NCBI RefSeq assembly: GCF_021130785.1
Contig: NC_060207.1
Location: 189,370,001-189,434,000 of the forward strand
Direction: 5' to 3'
Origin: Homalodisca vitripennis
Lineage: Eukaryota > Arthropoda > Insecta > Hemiptera > Cicadellidae
Length of the DNA: 64,000 nt
The position numbers were made by a program, and so were the translations under genes. A model generated the notes under the pieces. The model was not told the origin of the DNA, ran no database searches, and was given only the letters and a program-made list of their open reading frames with translations. Position 1 is the stretch's first letter; every line of letters starts with the position of its first letter. Positions 1-13,300 of this stretch are shown piece after piece.

Positions 1-1158
1 ATCTTATGAGTTTGAACCACTAGTTCACAAAATCATTATAAAACATGAACGAGTTTTAACTCTAGAAAGGGCTTCTCTAAGTTCCGGTAGTGGCATAGTA
101 TTGTAGTTTCACCAGCAGTATTTTTAAAATCTGTACATTAAACGATAAATGTAACATGATATTTTTAATTTCTTTTAGAATGAGTTTAGAAAAAAAAGTG
201 TTCCAAAAAGGTTTCCAAATTTTATTTACACATTTTTTAATAAACTTTATAAATTAGAAAATATATGTCTAAATTTAATTGTATAATTTTAACTGTGTAT
301 CCTAATAAATTCTACATTTAAATTTTATTTAAAATATTATGCTAGTTACAGAAATATACAGTTTGTACACATTAAGTGGAATAAAGAATATGTTTAATGT
401 TTATGTAAAAAAGTCTACTTATTTTCCTTTTTAGGGAACAAACAATAAACAACTAGACATACCAATAAGTAAGACCATAAAACAATATATGCTGGGTGTT
501 CTAAATTTTATACACACTTGGAAACTATAAGAGATACAGAAAAGATTAGATAGACAATGTTGTGCGAAAAAAAAGACCAATAAATCTTTGTGGCTAAGTT
601 AATTGCTGGTTGCGTCATTATGTTTACCATGTATCTTAGTTATAATTCCCTCATGGGTTTCGTCAAATAATTCATAAAAACCAAATGTTTGTATGGTTGT
701 TCGAAGGAAATTTTCATTCTACTATTCGGATGGTTGGTAAACCTGACAACTTTAGTGAATAAAATAGAAAATATCTGACAAGGTTAGTATAAAAATAACT
801 GTTAATTACATTTTTTGTGACTGATTAGCACAGTAGAATGTTAATTTCAATATATAAAAATAATTAAAGAACCTAATTAAATTTTAACGCAACTTAGTTT
901 ACTATAATAATAATTACCGATAGTAAATAAATTTATAAAACCACCCTGTGTATTTACAATATGGTTAATAGAGCCAACAGCCATGTTTGCGTCATATATG
1001 CAGTGTTCCTACTTACATGGTAGTCTTTCGCACTCCAAATGCAGCACATGCCACTTCAGGGGTTAAATACGTTTACTTTATTTAGTGAAAATTAGTGAGT
1101 GTTTTTAATTATATGACGTACCAGTATCTTATAAGGCAACAATAACTGAGGTACTTAC
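1..1158. other. Intron sequence after exon 16; no gene seen
   Basis: AT-rich, with stops in all frames. No protein block matching the rest of the YTHDC2 HA2/OB region was found on the minus strand. Confidence 0.6.
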
Positions 1159-1316
1159 CCATGTGACAGACAACAGACAATAGTTAGAATAGGGTCCAAA
1201 CACTTCAGTATAATGGCATACAGCAGCATTTTGCCAAATTTGGGTTCAATAGAGATCTCTAACAGGTGGCGTCCGAGATCTGTCAAGTCTTCCCAGGCAT
1301 CCAATGCATCCATTGT
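1159..1316 (-). CDS. YTHDC2: YTHDC2-like coding exon 16 (HA2), last exon in window
   Basis: Encodes [40 protein letters not shown] and TIVCCLSHG. Human reads TIDAMDTWEDLTELGYHLADLPVEPHLGKM. Acceptor attacag at 1317, donor GTAAGT at 1158. It leaves in phase 2, so at least one more exon (family block YRDPF) must lie to the left of position 1. Confidence 0.92.
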
Positions 1317-4300
1317 CTGTAATATAAGAAAAAAGACTGTTTAAAGGGCAAAATACTTTATACTGATATCACTGAACATCTTCATGTTGTTAAAACAGAT
1401 AATATTTTCTATCTAATACCTTAAGCAGCTGAACAGCGTTTCTTGTCACTAGAGGAGAAGGAGGCTCTATGGCACGTGCCAGAAAGTCAGCTATTGGACT
1501 GTTGGGGGGAGCCAGCAGCTTAGTGTGTAAACAAAGTTCCTGTAAGAAATATATATTAATAGGTTTTATTGTGAGACATATATCATATATCCTATTAACA
1601 TCATAAATGCAACAGTGTGTGAAGAAATTATGTTTGGATATTTCTATGTTTGGGTGTTTGAATTTTTGTTACTCAATCTCACAAAATCTAGTGGACAGAT
1701 ACAAACGAAATTTGGTATGGATATTGCTTGGATATCAGAATAATAAATAGGGATATTTTTATGCCACAATACTGCTTATTATAAAATATTTCTTTCTGAA
1801 TTTTGAATTTACATAAACAAAATAACATATGTTATAGTAAGCTGTGAATAGTTATGATAGCATTTATGATTAAAGTTTGTTGTTTTTAACGATGGAAACA
1901 TGACTTTTCCGGACATTTGCCATTGTTCAGTAATAAGTGACATTATGTTTCGAGATCTGCAATCTGATCTCTTCCTCATGTGGATAACTAACCTAACACA
2001 TAACTATAATCTAGATTAAAATAAACAAACCATGACCAGAGGATAAGCCACGAGGGACTGATACTTTATTTCATTAAAAAAATTAACATATGTATTCAAA
2101 TGCTTTTAATTAATTATTATTTATTTGTTTACAATTACTTGAGGTTAACTACCTTGATCATGGCATAACTGCTAAAACACATGTGAATGAATAAAAAATA
2201 TTTTTAAAGGGTAGTATATTTAATGATTTATCCATTTAAATAAGAGGTATGTCCACAAAGTAAGTTCTGTTTCTATTACTATCTATAGCACCGCTGCTTG
2301 CTTGTTTCCTTGGTCTTCTGACATCATTTCCAGAAAGTAGACACTAATATATGAAGTACCATATATTATATAATACTTTATATTCAAAGGAATACATTTG
2401 ATATACTTGAAAAATCTTGTTTTCATAATTGCAAAAAGAGATTTGAGGGTTAATATATAGTGTATAACATAATTAATTGCCAGCTAATTTCTTGTAAACT
2501 ATGAAAGTAAATAAAAATGGCATTATAAACAAAACATGTAACAACAACAAAAATGTACATGGGCCTGCAGTAAACAGGAAGAAAGCTGAGTGTGTGACTG
2601 CCAAACGAACAGTTCAAATCAAAATACAACTCTTTAGTTTACTGTGATTACAAATATTGTTTCAAAAATCTAATGTTTATTTGATTTAAAAGCAAAACTA
2701 CGAATTTATGAAACAAAAAATCCAGCGAAATGTTACCACAAAGCATATAAAATATTTAAAGACTTCCTATGCCACAAAACCTGCAAGGCTTACAACAGCA
2801 TGTAACAAAAGCAGAGCAGTATATAACACAGGAATTGTTGCATTGTGAGTTATACGAGGGCTGCTTTTTAAGTAAGGGCCGTTCTCCCGTACACGGTAGT
2901 AGTTCACGTTCTTGCTGTAACGAGCGTGTGCCCCGCCTCCCGGCATTCCTAGCGAACAACTTCATGTCAGTTGCAGCTCTGTAGCTAACCTGTATGCATT
3001 ACTGTGGATCTTTAAAATGTTTAAGATTATCGAATCACCCGCCGCGTGTGAGATTCGGTCAGTGATACGATTTTTGACTACAAGAAACATGTCGGCTGCT
3101 GACATTCACCGTCAGCTTTGTGAGGTGTATGGTGCCAAGGCAATGAGTGAAGGTAAAGTGCGGAAATGGGTCAGAGAATTTAAAGATGGCCGCGAAAATG
3201 TCCACGATGAAGATCGCTCAGGCCGGTCATCTCTGATCACGGGAGATTTGGTTACTGCAGTTGACGCAAAAATTCATGAGTACCGATGGTTCACAATAAC
3301 CACTCTCTCTATGGAATTTCCTCAAGTGTCCAGGTCAGTACTGTACAAAATTGTGTCAGAAAACCTAAACTTTAAAAAATTGTGCTCAAGATGGGTACCC
3401 AAACTCCTCACTGAGGATCACAAAAAAAAGAGATTAAGCAGTTCTTTGACTTTCTTGACCCGCTACGACGAGGAAGGAGACGACATGTTGAGTCGAATTG
3501 TCACAGGAGATGAAACATGGGTATCCCATATCACTCCTGAATCAAAGCAACAGTCCATGGAATGGCGGCACACAACATCTCCAGTCAAAGTCAAAGCCAA
3601 GCAAACGCTGTCGCGGCACAAGGTTATGGCAACTGTGGTCTGGGACAGGCGCGGTGTTTTGCTAGTGGACTTTATGCTGCGAGTAATGACGATTAACTCA
3701 GAAGCCTACTGCGCAACCCTGGCCAGTCTCCGACGCGCCATTCAGAACAAAAGACGCGGCATGCTGACAAAGGGAATTCTGCTCCTCCACGACAATGCAA
3801 GGCCTCACACTGCTGCTCGGACACAGGAAATGATCGACTCTTTTCGCTGGGAAGTTTTGAATCATCCGCCGTACAGCCCCAACCTTGCTCCGAGCAATTT
3901 CCACCTTTTTCGGTACTTGAAAAATCATCTTGGCGGGAAGCGCTACAATGACGACGAAGAAGTCAAGACGGCTGTGAACTCCTGGTTGTCAGAGCAGGCG
4001 ACAAATTTCTTTGAAGAGGGATTTCAAAACTTAGTTTTAAGATATGATAAGTGCCTTAACAAACAAGGCAACTATGTAGAGAAATAAAAAAAGTATGTAG
4101 ATTCTGAAAATAAATGTATTTTGAAAAAAATAATTGTTGTTTATTTAAAAAAAAAAAAACGGCCCTTACTTAAAAAACAGCCCTCGTATTATTGCCTGGG
4201 AATATGCAGAGTTTCTAATGGCGCTCATATCGAGTATTGGTAGTGCATATTAAAATTTTTGTAATGTACATTAAAACTTATTGATATAAACAACTGTTTT

Positions 4301-7300
4301 ATGTAGGTTTCAGATTTTGCGACTCTTTATCTGCAAATAAATTAACCTGAGTTTTAATAAATACTTGATTAAGTATTTTAAATAATCCTATATGTTTATA
4401 AAAAATCAGAAATTCTTTATTCTAATAATGTTTAAGATTACAAGTAGCGTCAATTAACACCTTCACTGTGACACCGGTCATGTACTGACTTTAAGACAGC
4501 GGGAATAGTAGTGAATATCCACCACAGTCAATGTATTAATAAAAATTCACACAGTTATAAATTGTAAAGGTTCATGTTTCTCTTGGTTAAGTTGTCTGTC
4601 TCCAGAAGTTAAATCCTTCCACTGTATAGATGGTTCTTTGCAGGAGCCATTTCTTTATTGCTGTCTTCATTTTTGTGTTGCTTGATTTGTTTTTTATTTC
4701 TTCTAGCGTTAAAGCGTTTCTTCTTGGCATAGGTTGATTCTTGGGTTTTTCTCAAATATAGCTGTTTTTTGAGGAGGTAGTGGGAAGTCTTGACCATATT
4801 TTGTATTATGCTCAATATCTCAAGGAAGATCTCTTAATAAGCAGAACAATATTGTTTCCAGAATATAAAGAGAAGCATTTCAATGCTTTAAAAGTAGCTC
4901 TGCAACTTTCTATAGGTCCTAGCATGCCCAATAATCATGTCGTTTTCTTCTGCATTTTGGGAACTTTCAATAGGTTACATTGAGTTGTGTCTCCCCCATG
5001 CTGCTATCCCATATCTGAGATGATTTTCAAATAGTGCATAGTACGGTAATTTAGTATATTAAAGAGTGCTTGTTGCATGGGTCCTTCGCAAAGCATAAAG
5101 TGATGAATTTGGCTTTAAGCATAAGTTGTCAATGTGATTTGTCCATGTCAATATATTGTGTAGTGCTATTCCTACATAATTCATGTCTTCGGCTTCTTGA
5201 ATATCAGGGATTTTGGACACATAGTTTTTATTAGCCTTTATAAGTTCCTATAAAGGTTTTTGTGAATATACACAAACCACTGTCTTTGAACAAAATTCAT
5301 ACAAACCGATCCTTTCTGAAGAACAACTGACCTGTAGTGGTTCACGTAGTATCTCAGGTGTCTGGCTTGGCGGCATAGCCCGGTAACGCCGGCTAGAGAA
5401 CAAGTGGTAACATACGCCGGGCTGAGACCGACCGGCACGACCCCTCCTCTGTCGCGCACAGGCTTGTGAGATCCATTCACACTTTTGTGTGTAGACATTG
5501 GTTACTGCATTGTAGCTCTTCTGCAACAGTCAAGGAAGTATTTTTAGTTTCTGCTTTCAATGAAAATGTGTCATGAAAGTGGAAAAAGGAACAGCAAAAA
5601 ATTGAAAAATATGTTTATTAGACATTGATGGCCTATGTCTAATATCTGGCTGTAAAAATCCTGATAATGATCCAAACTAATACATACCTCCCTCGACAAC
5701 CAACTTAACAATATGTACATTGACGAGGTCACTGTTTCTAAGGTGAAGATTTGATGACGGTACGAGCTCTATTTGGTTGACTGAGATTATTGCGAAGAAG
5801 TGCTTTTCTTTCTTGTAGAGTATTTCTTTTTAGTAAACTTGTACTAATTTTTTAATGTAGCTTTTATTAATTCTCTCATTATAAAATGCTAGGTGTTTTT
5901 GGTGATTAAAAAAAAACATAAGTTAAAAACTATTTAATAAATGATAACATACACCCTATTTCCTTTTTTCATTTTGATTTACAATAATTGTCTTCTGGTG
6001 AAAATCAAATTATTACAAAAATGTTTAGCACATGTTTGCAAGAAAAAGGTAGTTTTACTCATGTTTTATTACAATCCAAACAATAAATATTTACATTAAT
6101 TTTACAATGTTTCTTTTGCATCTTTCCACTGATGATTATTTGCAGTGAATTTGGTACACTTTGTATGGTAGTTTTTAGTACAATACACTTTAAAATGTGT
6201 AGGATTTTTCAAAACAAGTCAATAGTTTCTGCTTTGGCAAAAAGCTGATTCAATACATCACGCACATTCTAGTAGTGAATTGTTTAACTTACATCCCGAT
6301 ATATGTAACAGAGTAAGCAGAACCTGTAGAAAATACAGATTACACAATATAATCAGTTGAAAATTTTAATCCCATAAAAATTACGAGATCCACGCTCAAT
6401 GTGTTAAATATCCAAAAATATTAAAGTTCACATTAGTCATTGTCAACACAATATTGGCACAAGTCAATTCTATTTGCTTCTTAAAGATGTTGGGCCACGA
6501 CCAACACAGGTGCCTGGCTAAGAATAGTAATTAAATAAAAGAACCTGAAAATACCCAGTTGAAATAGCCCAAAAAATCACTCTACAGTAGTTTAGTTACC
6601 TCTCTAACTTTTCCTGAATCAATGACATACATGACATCGTCTATGGTGATGCTAGTCTCTGCTATGTTTGTGGACAGGATCACTTTGCGCTGGCCTGTGT
6701 GCACCGGCTGGAAAATCCTCTTTTGGTCTACAACCTGGAAAGCAAATACAGTAAAAATACAGTAATCCACCTCGGTTTTTTCCTCAAATATAGCTATTTT
6801 GTTAGGAGGTAGTGGGAAGTCTTGACCATGGCTTGTATTATGCTCACCATTTTGATGCTATAATACTTGATAGCATCTTTTACTTTGATAAAATAGAAAC
6901 ATTTCATACTATTCAAAGATTATGCTAGAAAATAAAAATTATTATACTGTACTATGAAAAGAGCTGCAATAAATCCATTAGGTTAAACCTGATTATTACA
7001 GTAAATGGAACAGTAATTCACACTCTGAGCCTTTAAACTATAATTGATTATCCCAACTGGTGATAACTTAACAAGGTCAAAAACAATGTTCAAACATATT
7101 CTTGTATAGTAAGTGTGTTACATCAAAATATCAAGATTCAAGATTCAAGGTTTTTATTGTCGTTAGGCAATCCATAGAAATGCAATTGACAAAGTCATAG
7201 CTAATTTATTTACAATGATCATCATAAACCTTAAAAAATACATATTAGGCACATATTTTTCATGTAAGTCAATTGAATAAATATGACAGTCAATAAATAA

Positions 7301-10300
7301 ACTAAACTATGTACATAAATTATTTACTAAAGTTAATGTAAGGTTTAAAAGTTGAATCTACACACAGTTAAAAATATCATAAATAAATGAATAAACAATT
7401 TAAAATCTTAGGCTACTAATATCACAGTTCAAAAAATCACTTGCTGAATAAAAAACATTTTGTTTAAACCACCTTTCTGTTATTTTTTTAAAACTTTGCA
7501 GGGGTACAGTCCATGCCTTTTCAGGTAATTTGTTAAAAAATTTAAGTTTCATTTTAATGTGACTTCTATTGGTTTTCTCTAATTTTATTTGAGGCAATTC
7601 TAAAAAAAATAATTTGATCTAGTTGGATATCTATGTACTTCCTGCCGTACTTTAAACAACTCAAGACTCTCTGTAACACTAATTAAACAGCAATATATAA
7701 TATATTATAAAGGGTCATTACTTCTAGTTCTTTAAAAATTTCTACACACGACGCCCTAGGTTCAAAATTTTTTATTATCCTAAGGGCTTTTTTTTTTGCC
7801 ATACAAAAACTTTTTCTGAATTACAAGAGTTATGCCATAGGGTTATGCCATAACGCAAATGAGATTGAAAAAATGCATAGTAGGCCATAATTAGCATATT
7901 TCTTGATACAGTTTTTTAACCTTCTCAAAAGATAGGTTACCCTTGCCAGTTTTTTACACAGTTCTTTAATGTGATAATCCCAGCTTAACCTAATATCTAG
8001 ATACCTCTTTAATGAGATAAATGATTTTTTCAGTTTTGCTGTTGTTTACCATAAGTTTATTAGCCTCAAACCAATCTAATGCCCTTTTAACTGCCTGGTT
8101 TTCTAACTTAACAAGTTCATCAAGACTTTGATCAAAATTTTGAGAGAGTGGTATTGTCAGCGTACAATATTGTTGTAACACGGTGTTGTATTAAAAGCTA
8201 AGTCATTGATGGCAATAATGAAGAGTAAAGGTCCTAACACTGAACCTTGCGGGACATCCACTTTTATTTCTCTAAAATTAGATTTGTCTTGCCCTTGTAC
8301 AACCATCTGCTCTCTATAACTGAGGAATGATTTGAAAAGATTTAGTTCATTATTCTTAATACCATAACAAAACAATTTTTTCACTATTAATTCATGAGAA
8401 ACACAGTCAAAGGCCTTTGATAAATCTATCAGTGTTGCAGACGTCAGGAACTTACTTTCAAAATTTAAAAGAATTTTTTCCACTACTCTTTCTACAGCTT
8501 TTACAGTACTACGTCCAGAGATGAATCCAAATTGTTGATCGCAGAACAAATTATTTTGTACATTTCAAAGAAAAGATTTAGTTGCATTTTTATACACCCT
8601 TCTAAAATTTTACTAAATATTGGTATCAAGGAAATTGGGCGATAACTTGATGGATTAAGTTTATCTCCTTTTTTATAAATGGGTGTAACTTTACTTATCT
8701 TAAAAGCTTTTTGGATATTTACCTTGTTCCAGAATCATATTAAAAATAAAGGTGAGAGGTCTTTAATTATGTCTATGATGTCCTTTACCACTTTGTTAGA
8801 TATCCCGTAATAATCCTCACTCCTTGATGAGCTCAAGTTTGATACCAATTTTAAAATGTCACTATCTACAATTTTTTTTCCAACTAAAGATCTCTATTGC
8901 CCTATTAGAATTCAAGACGTAATTATTTGTAAGTTCTATTGCATTGTTTTCCAATACACCAGTGTTTAAACCACTACCTATGTCTAGATTACTTACTAAA
9001 TTAACAAAATAGTCATTAAATGTATCACATTGAATGCCCTGCTGCCTGATCATACTTATTTGTTATTGCCAGAGTTAGTTTCTGCTTTTATTACATTCCC
9101 AGGCTGCTTTACATTTATTTGTGGCATTTTGTATATAGTTTTCATTTGACTTTATTTTTTCTTGCTTAATTTTGGACCTGTACTCTTTTAAAGCTCCTAA
9201 ATATTCCTTCTTATGGTAATTTTCATTAAGTGTACCCTTGCTACTTTTGAACCTATCATAAAGGCCAACCACAAACTCTCTAAATTTTCTTAACTCTGAT
9301 GTAAACCATTTATGGTGTGAGATTTTCAAAGCGTTAGTTTTAATCTGCTTCACTTTACAAAACTCATTGAGACAGTTTGTCACATTAGTAATAAAGTAAT
9401 CACAGGCTTGATCAACCTCTGAAAAATCGCCAATATGTGACCAGTCTACAGCTTTTAAATTTTCCCTAAGATTTAAAGTGGCATTATATGAAAGGTTTCT
9501 AACATATTTTACTTCCTTATTACCATTTAAATTTTGGGTTAAAACAACCAAAACTTTGCCAAAATCCCTGCATGATCCGATAAGTGAGGTTCTACAACTA
9601 TACAGTCAACATGTTCTCTAGATACATTTGTGGCAATATTGTCTATACAATGCTTTACCTCTAGTTGCTTCTTGATTCAGACAGTACAGGTTATGAGATC
9701 TTAAAACATTTAAAAATGAATTTGTGTCATATGATTCCTTTACAATATTTATGTTAAAATCTGCTGTTAAAACAATTTTTGAATTTTTATATTTTTTGTA
9801 CAGAAAAGTTAAAAGTGTGTCCAAAGAATTAAGAAAAATGTCTATATTAGAATCTGGTGTCTGTAAGCTGTAACTATGGCAAGGTTTTTCCCTAGACAGA
9901 ATCACTGCTGTCGCTTCAAAGGTTCTTTTGATACAAAAAACTATCCACATCAATAGTCTTGAAATCAACATCCTGCTTGACAAATATATAACACTTCCTC
10001 CTCCTAGTGACATTTTCTACAACTAATATTTTCTATCTTAAAACCATATGGAACATACATGGAGGCTTCCTCATTATAAAGCCAGTGCTCACTTAGTGTT
10101 ACAATATGACAATTCAAACTACTTAAAAATAAATCCAACAAATCTAACTTATTTCTAATGGATCGAATGTTTAAATGAAAAATATTTAAGGATTTATTGT
10201 CGCTGTAGTCCGACCTGGATGCTTGCCCAGCTGCAAGGGTTGGCAGTTTTCCGACGCAGTACTTCTTGAAGAGGAAAGATCTTCTTCTACTTGTTGTCTT

Positions 10301-13300
10301 GACTGCTGAGTTGCTGGAACTGTCTCTGCCTCACTTGTTGTGATTTGTTGAATTTTTTTCAGCTATCAGCTTTGCTAACCACTGTTTCCCTCGGGGTGTT
10401 GAGATGTTGGCCGTGACGAGTATGGAAGTGTCTCTCTGCTTTACTCACATCAACCACTGTAGCGTGTGAGTATTTCTGGCCTAACTCCTTCAAGCGCAGA
10501 TTAGTCCTTGATACAGCTCGATTCACACAAGACCAGTTTACCAAGTCGTATCGCGTCGGCAGATCAACCAGAACGACATTGGTGTTTTTTGTGTTGTCCA
10601 ATGTGTCAGATATGTTTGACAGAGCCTCTTCAGCCTCATTTCCAGCAATGTCATTTGACCCACACATGAGTACCAAAAATGTCTTTTTTTGTTTAAATTT
10701 TTCCCCTTCAATATTCTTTTTCTTCAAAATTTGCTTTGATCTTCCCCCGGGATTTATAAAACCCACCGCTTCATATTCAGTTAGGGAGTGTATGTTGTTC
10801 AGATGCCAGCTAAATTTCGACCATGACTATCAGCGCAGAGAGAAAATCTTATTTTTGCCAGATCTCTCATCATCAGAAGTGTTTTCTTTTAGTTCACATC
10901 CAGCATTTACCATCCAGATTGGACATGTTAACTGTAGTTTTAAATTATATAAGTCCAGATATATTAGTGCTTAGTGAACACAAGATGACTGAAGTTAAAA
11001 TTAAATATTTAAATCTGAGCAATATGCAAGTAAAAAAAAAAACTAATGTAAGTACGGGTGTAGATTTTATAGAGTTTATTATAGAATCGATTGAGAAAGG
11101 AGAGAAGGTCGTTGGAGTCTCTATGGACATGACGAGGGCATTTAACAGTATATTACATGAGCTCTTGTTAAAGAAGTTAAAACATTGGAATTAAGGGCCA
11201 TCTTTTGACTGGTTCCATTCCTATCTTCAGAACAAGAAACAATATGTTGAAATCAGTCATGTAAAAAATGTTAATCAATTATTGATAACCTGTCAACTCA
11301 ACAACATCTTGTATAAAATATGGTGTCTATTTTGGGCCCTCTTTTATTCTAGGTTTACTTTACAGGCTAACCATCAATTATTGAAAAGCCGAATACAATG
11401 TGTATAGATACTGATGACATTAATCTGAAGTTCACTGATAATTTAACTAAAAGAAATTTCATCTAATATTACTGTTAATAATCTAGGACAGTATTTCCAC
11501 AGATATAATCTATTTCCTAACATGTAAAAACAAATTATATACATTTTTATTCTAAAAAAAACTAAATACAGAACTCATCAATCACTTTATAGATAAGCAC
11601 ACACTACAAGAGCAACGGAACACATCATTCTTAGGACTCATGATTGATAAAAATTTAAGCTGGGATAGTAATGCCCAAGCTGTCTGTAATACAATTTCTT
11701 CTTCACTCTTCACACTTGCTCCTCAGTAATATTGTATGACACTATACTTATCTTGACGATAACGTAATAAAGATATTTTTGATTTGATTTGATTTATGCT
11801 TGAAAGAAGATGGACAAACTTTGCAATATTGAAACATAAAAAATGATACATCCTGCATTTATTGAGTCCCATGTTGTTTTTGGCCACAAACATACGGGTG
11901 TACATTAGCTGTTAATTTAAATAACATTTTAATATTGCAAAAAAGGGCCATACAAGTAATGTTACAAATCATGATTCTGTAAAAAAAATTGTTTTAATCA
12001 TTGGGTATTACGACTGTTTAAAGCTTATGTGTATACCAGTTAATAGTACACTGGTAATTAACTTTAAGTTAATTTACATACTTTACCAAAGTTAGGAAGT
12101 AACCATCAATACAACATCAAAAACCAAAATGCTCTTGCCTTTGGTAACCACTTGAACAAAGAAAACTACATATTATGCTAGAATTAAATTTTTTAATCAT
12201 TTACCATCACAGTTATAAAAATATAATGGCATAAAAAAGTTTAAAATTGAAGTGAAAAATATCCTGACTGAAAAGGCACTGTACTCATTTGATGAAACTC
12301 TTCATTATAGAATATTAGAGGAGTTAGTCATCAGTGGCTAATACAGAGTTTTTTCATTACTAATATGGTTTTAAGTATTCCTGACACCATTCATATGTAC
12401 TACTTTTGTGCTTTCTGAATAAAGTGTTTTTTATTTCATTTGATTTGACAGGCTGTGTTCAAAGAATTACAGAGAAGCATTATTAACTTCTGAAAACTTC
12501 CTGAAAATCTAACTTCTACTATACCTCTCTATAACTAAACCTAATTTCTCTATCTTCCAAGCCAAGGTGGAACAGCATATGCCAAGGGCTGCGTGGTCAA
12601 GGGAGTGCTTGATCGTTAATATGCAAACTCTGGATACCTGGCGACCTCCAGTTTAAACGTAGCCTTCCGCAAGTAGAGCGGGACAATACTCAGCTACTCG
12701 TGGGAACACAATGAGTACAAATGGAAACAAAATAAACTAAACCAAACCAGAGAGCTCTAGCAGCACTCAAAAAGTAGATGAAAATCCACAAAACTAGAGG
12801 GACTGGAAATGGGTGCTGATCCTAGCTGTCCTGAACAACCAAAGAAGACAGGCGGACTTCCAAGCAGAAGTCCAGAAACCCCAACTCAGCCAGAGTTGAC
12901 AAATCTGAAGAAGATGCCATACTGTAGGGTAACCACAAAAAGGGAGAGGGAGTAAAAGCAGAAAGGTGTGAAAAAACCCAGTGTGAATGAAAAACCTAGA
13001 TGATATTCATCACACCGGCTGCATAAGCCTAGGAATTAAGGTAATGTTGATTTGGGATTATTCATTAGAAAAATTGTACCACAGGGTCAGATGATAAATG
13101 AAGCAGGGAGTTTATGAAGGATTTGTAGAATGTTTAATGCCTTCTGTGTAAGAAAGAGGACTGCATTGTGGGAAAACCAGAATTGAATGTTTGTAACGAT
13201 ATTGGACTGCCTTACGTATTGCTACATTGTGTGCAAATATTCAGAAAACATACATTTATTGTGCCCCATCCACTGATTCTCCAAATCTAGTCCCAGTACT

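Larger units (their letters stand above)
7137..10800 (-). mobile_element. CR1/jockey-type LINE relic with ORF1 esterase, endonuclease and RT
   Basis: About 3.7 kb on the minus strand. From its 5' side: an ORF1-like SGNH domain (10359-10766), an APE-type endonuclease start ([20 protein letters not shown] near 10.1 kb), endonuclease core LTADFNIN (near 9.75 kb), an inter-domain region (9075-9551), RT core with [13 protein letters not shown] (8157-8549) and a C-terminal end (7400-7597). The 3' end finishes with tandem TTGAATC-like units (7137-7160), as in CR1-clade LINEs. Several frameshifts and stops break ORF2. It fills part of intron 12. Confidence 0.85.

Noticed and set aside
10823..11194. 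123-aa plus-strand ORF as a gene
   Set aside because: It is a deletion fusion of LINE endonuclease start and RT core ([20 protein letters not shown]).
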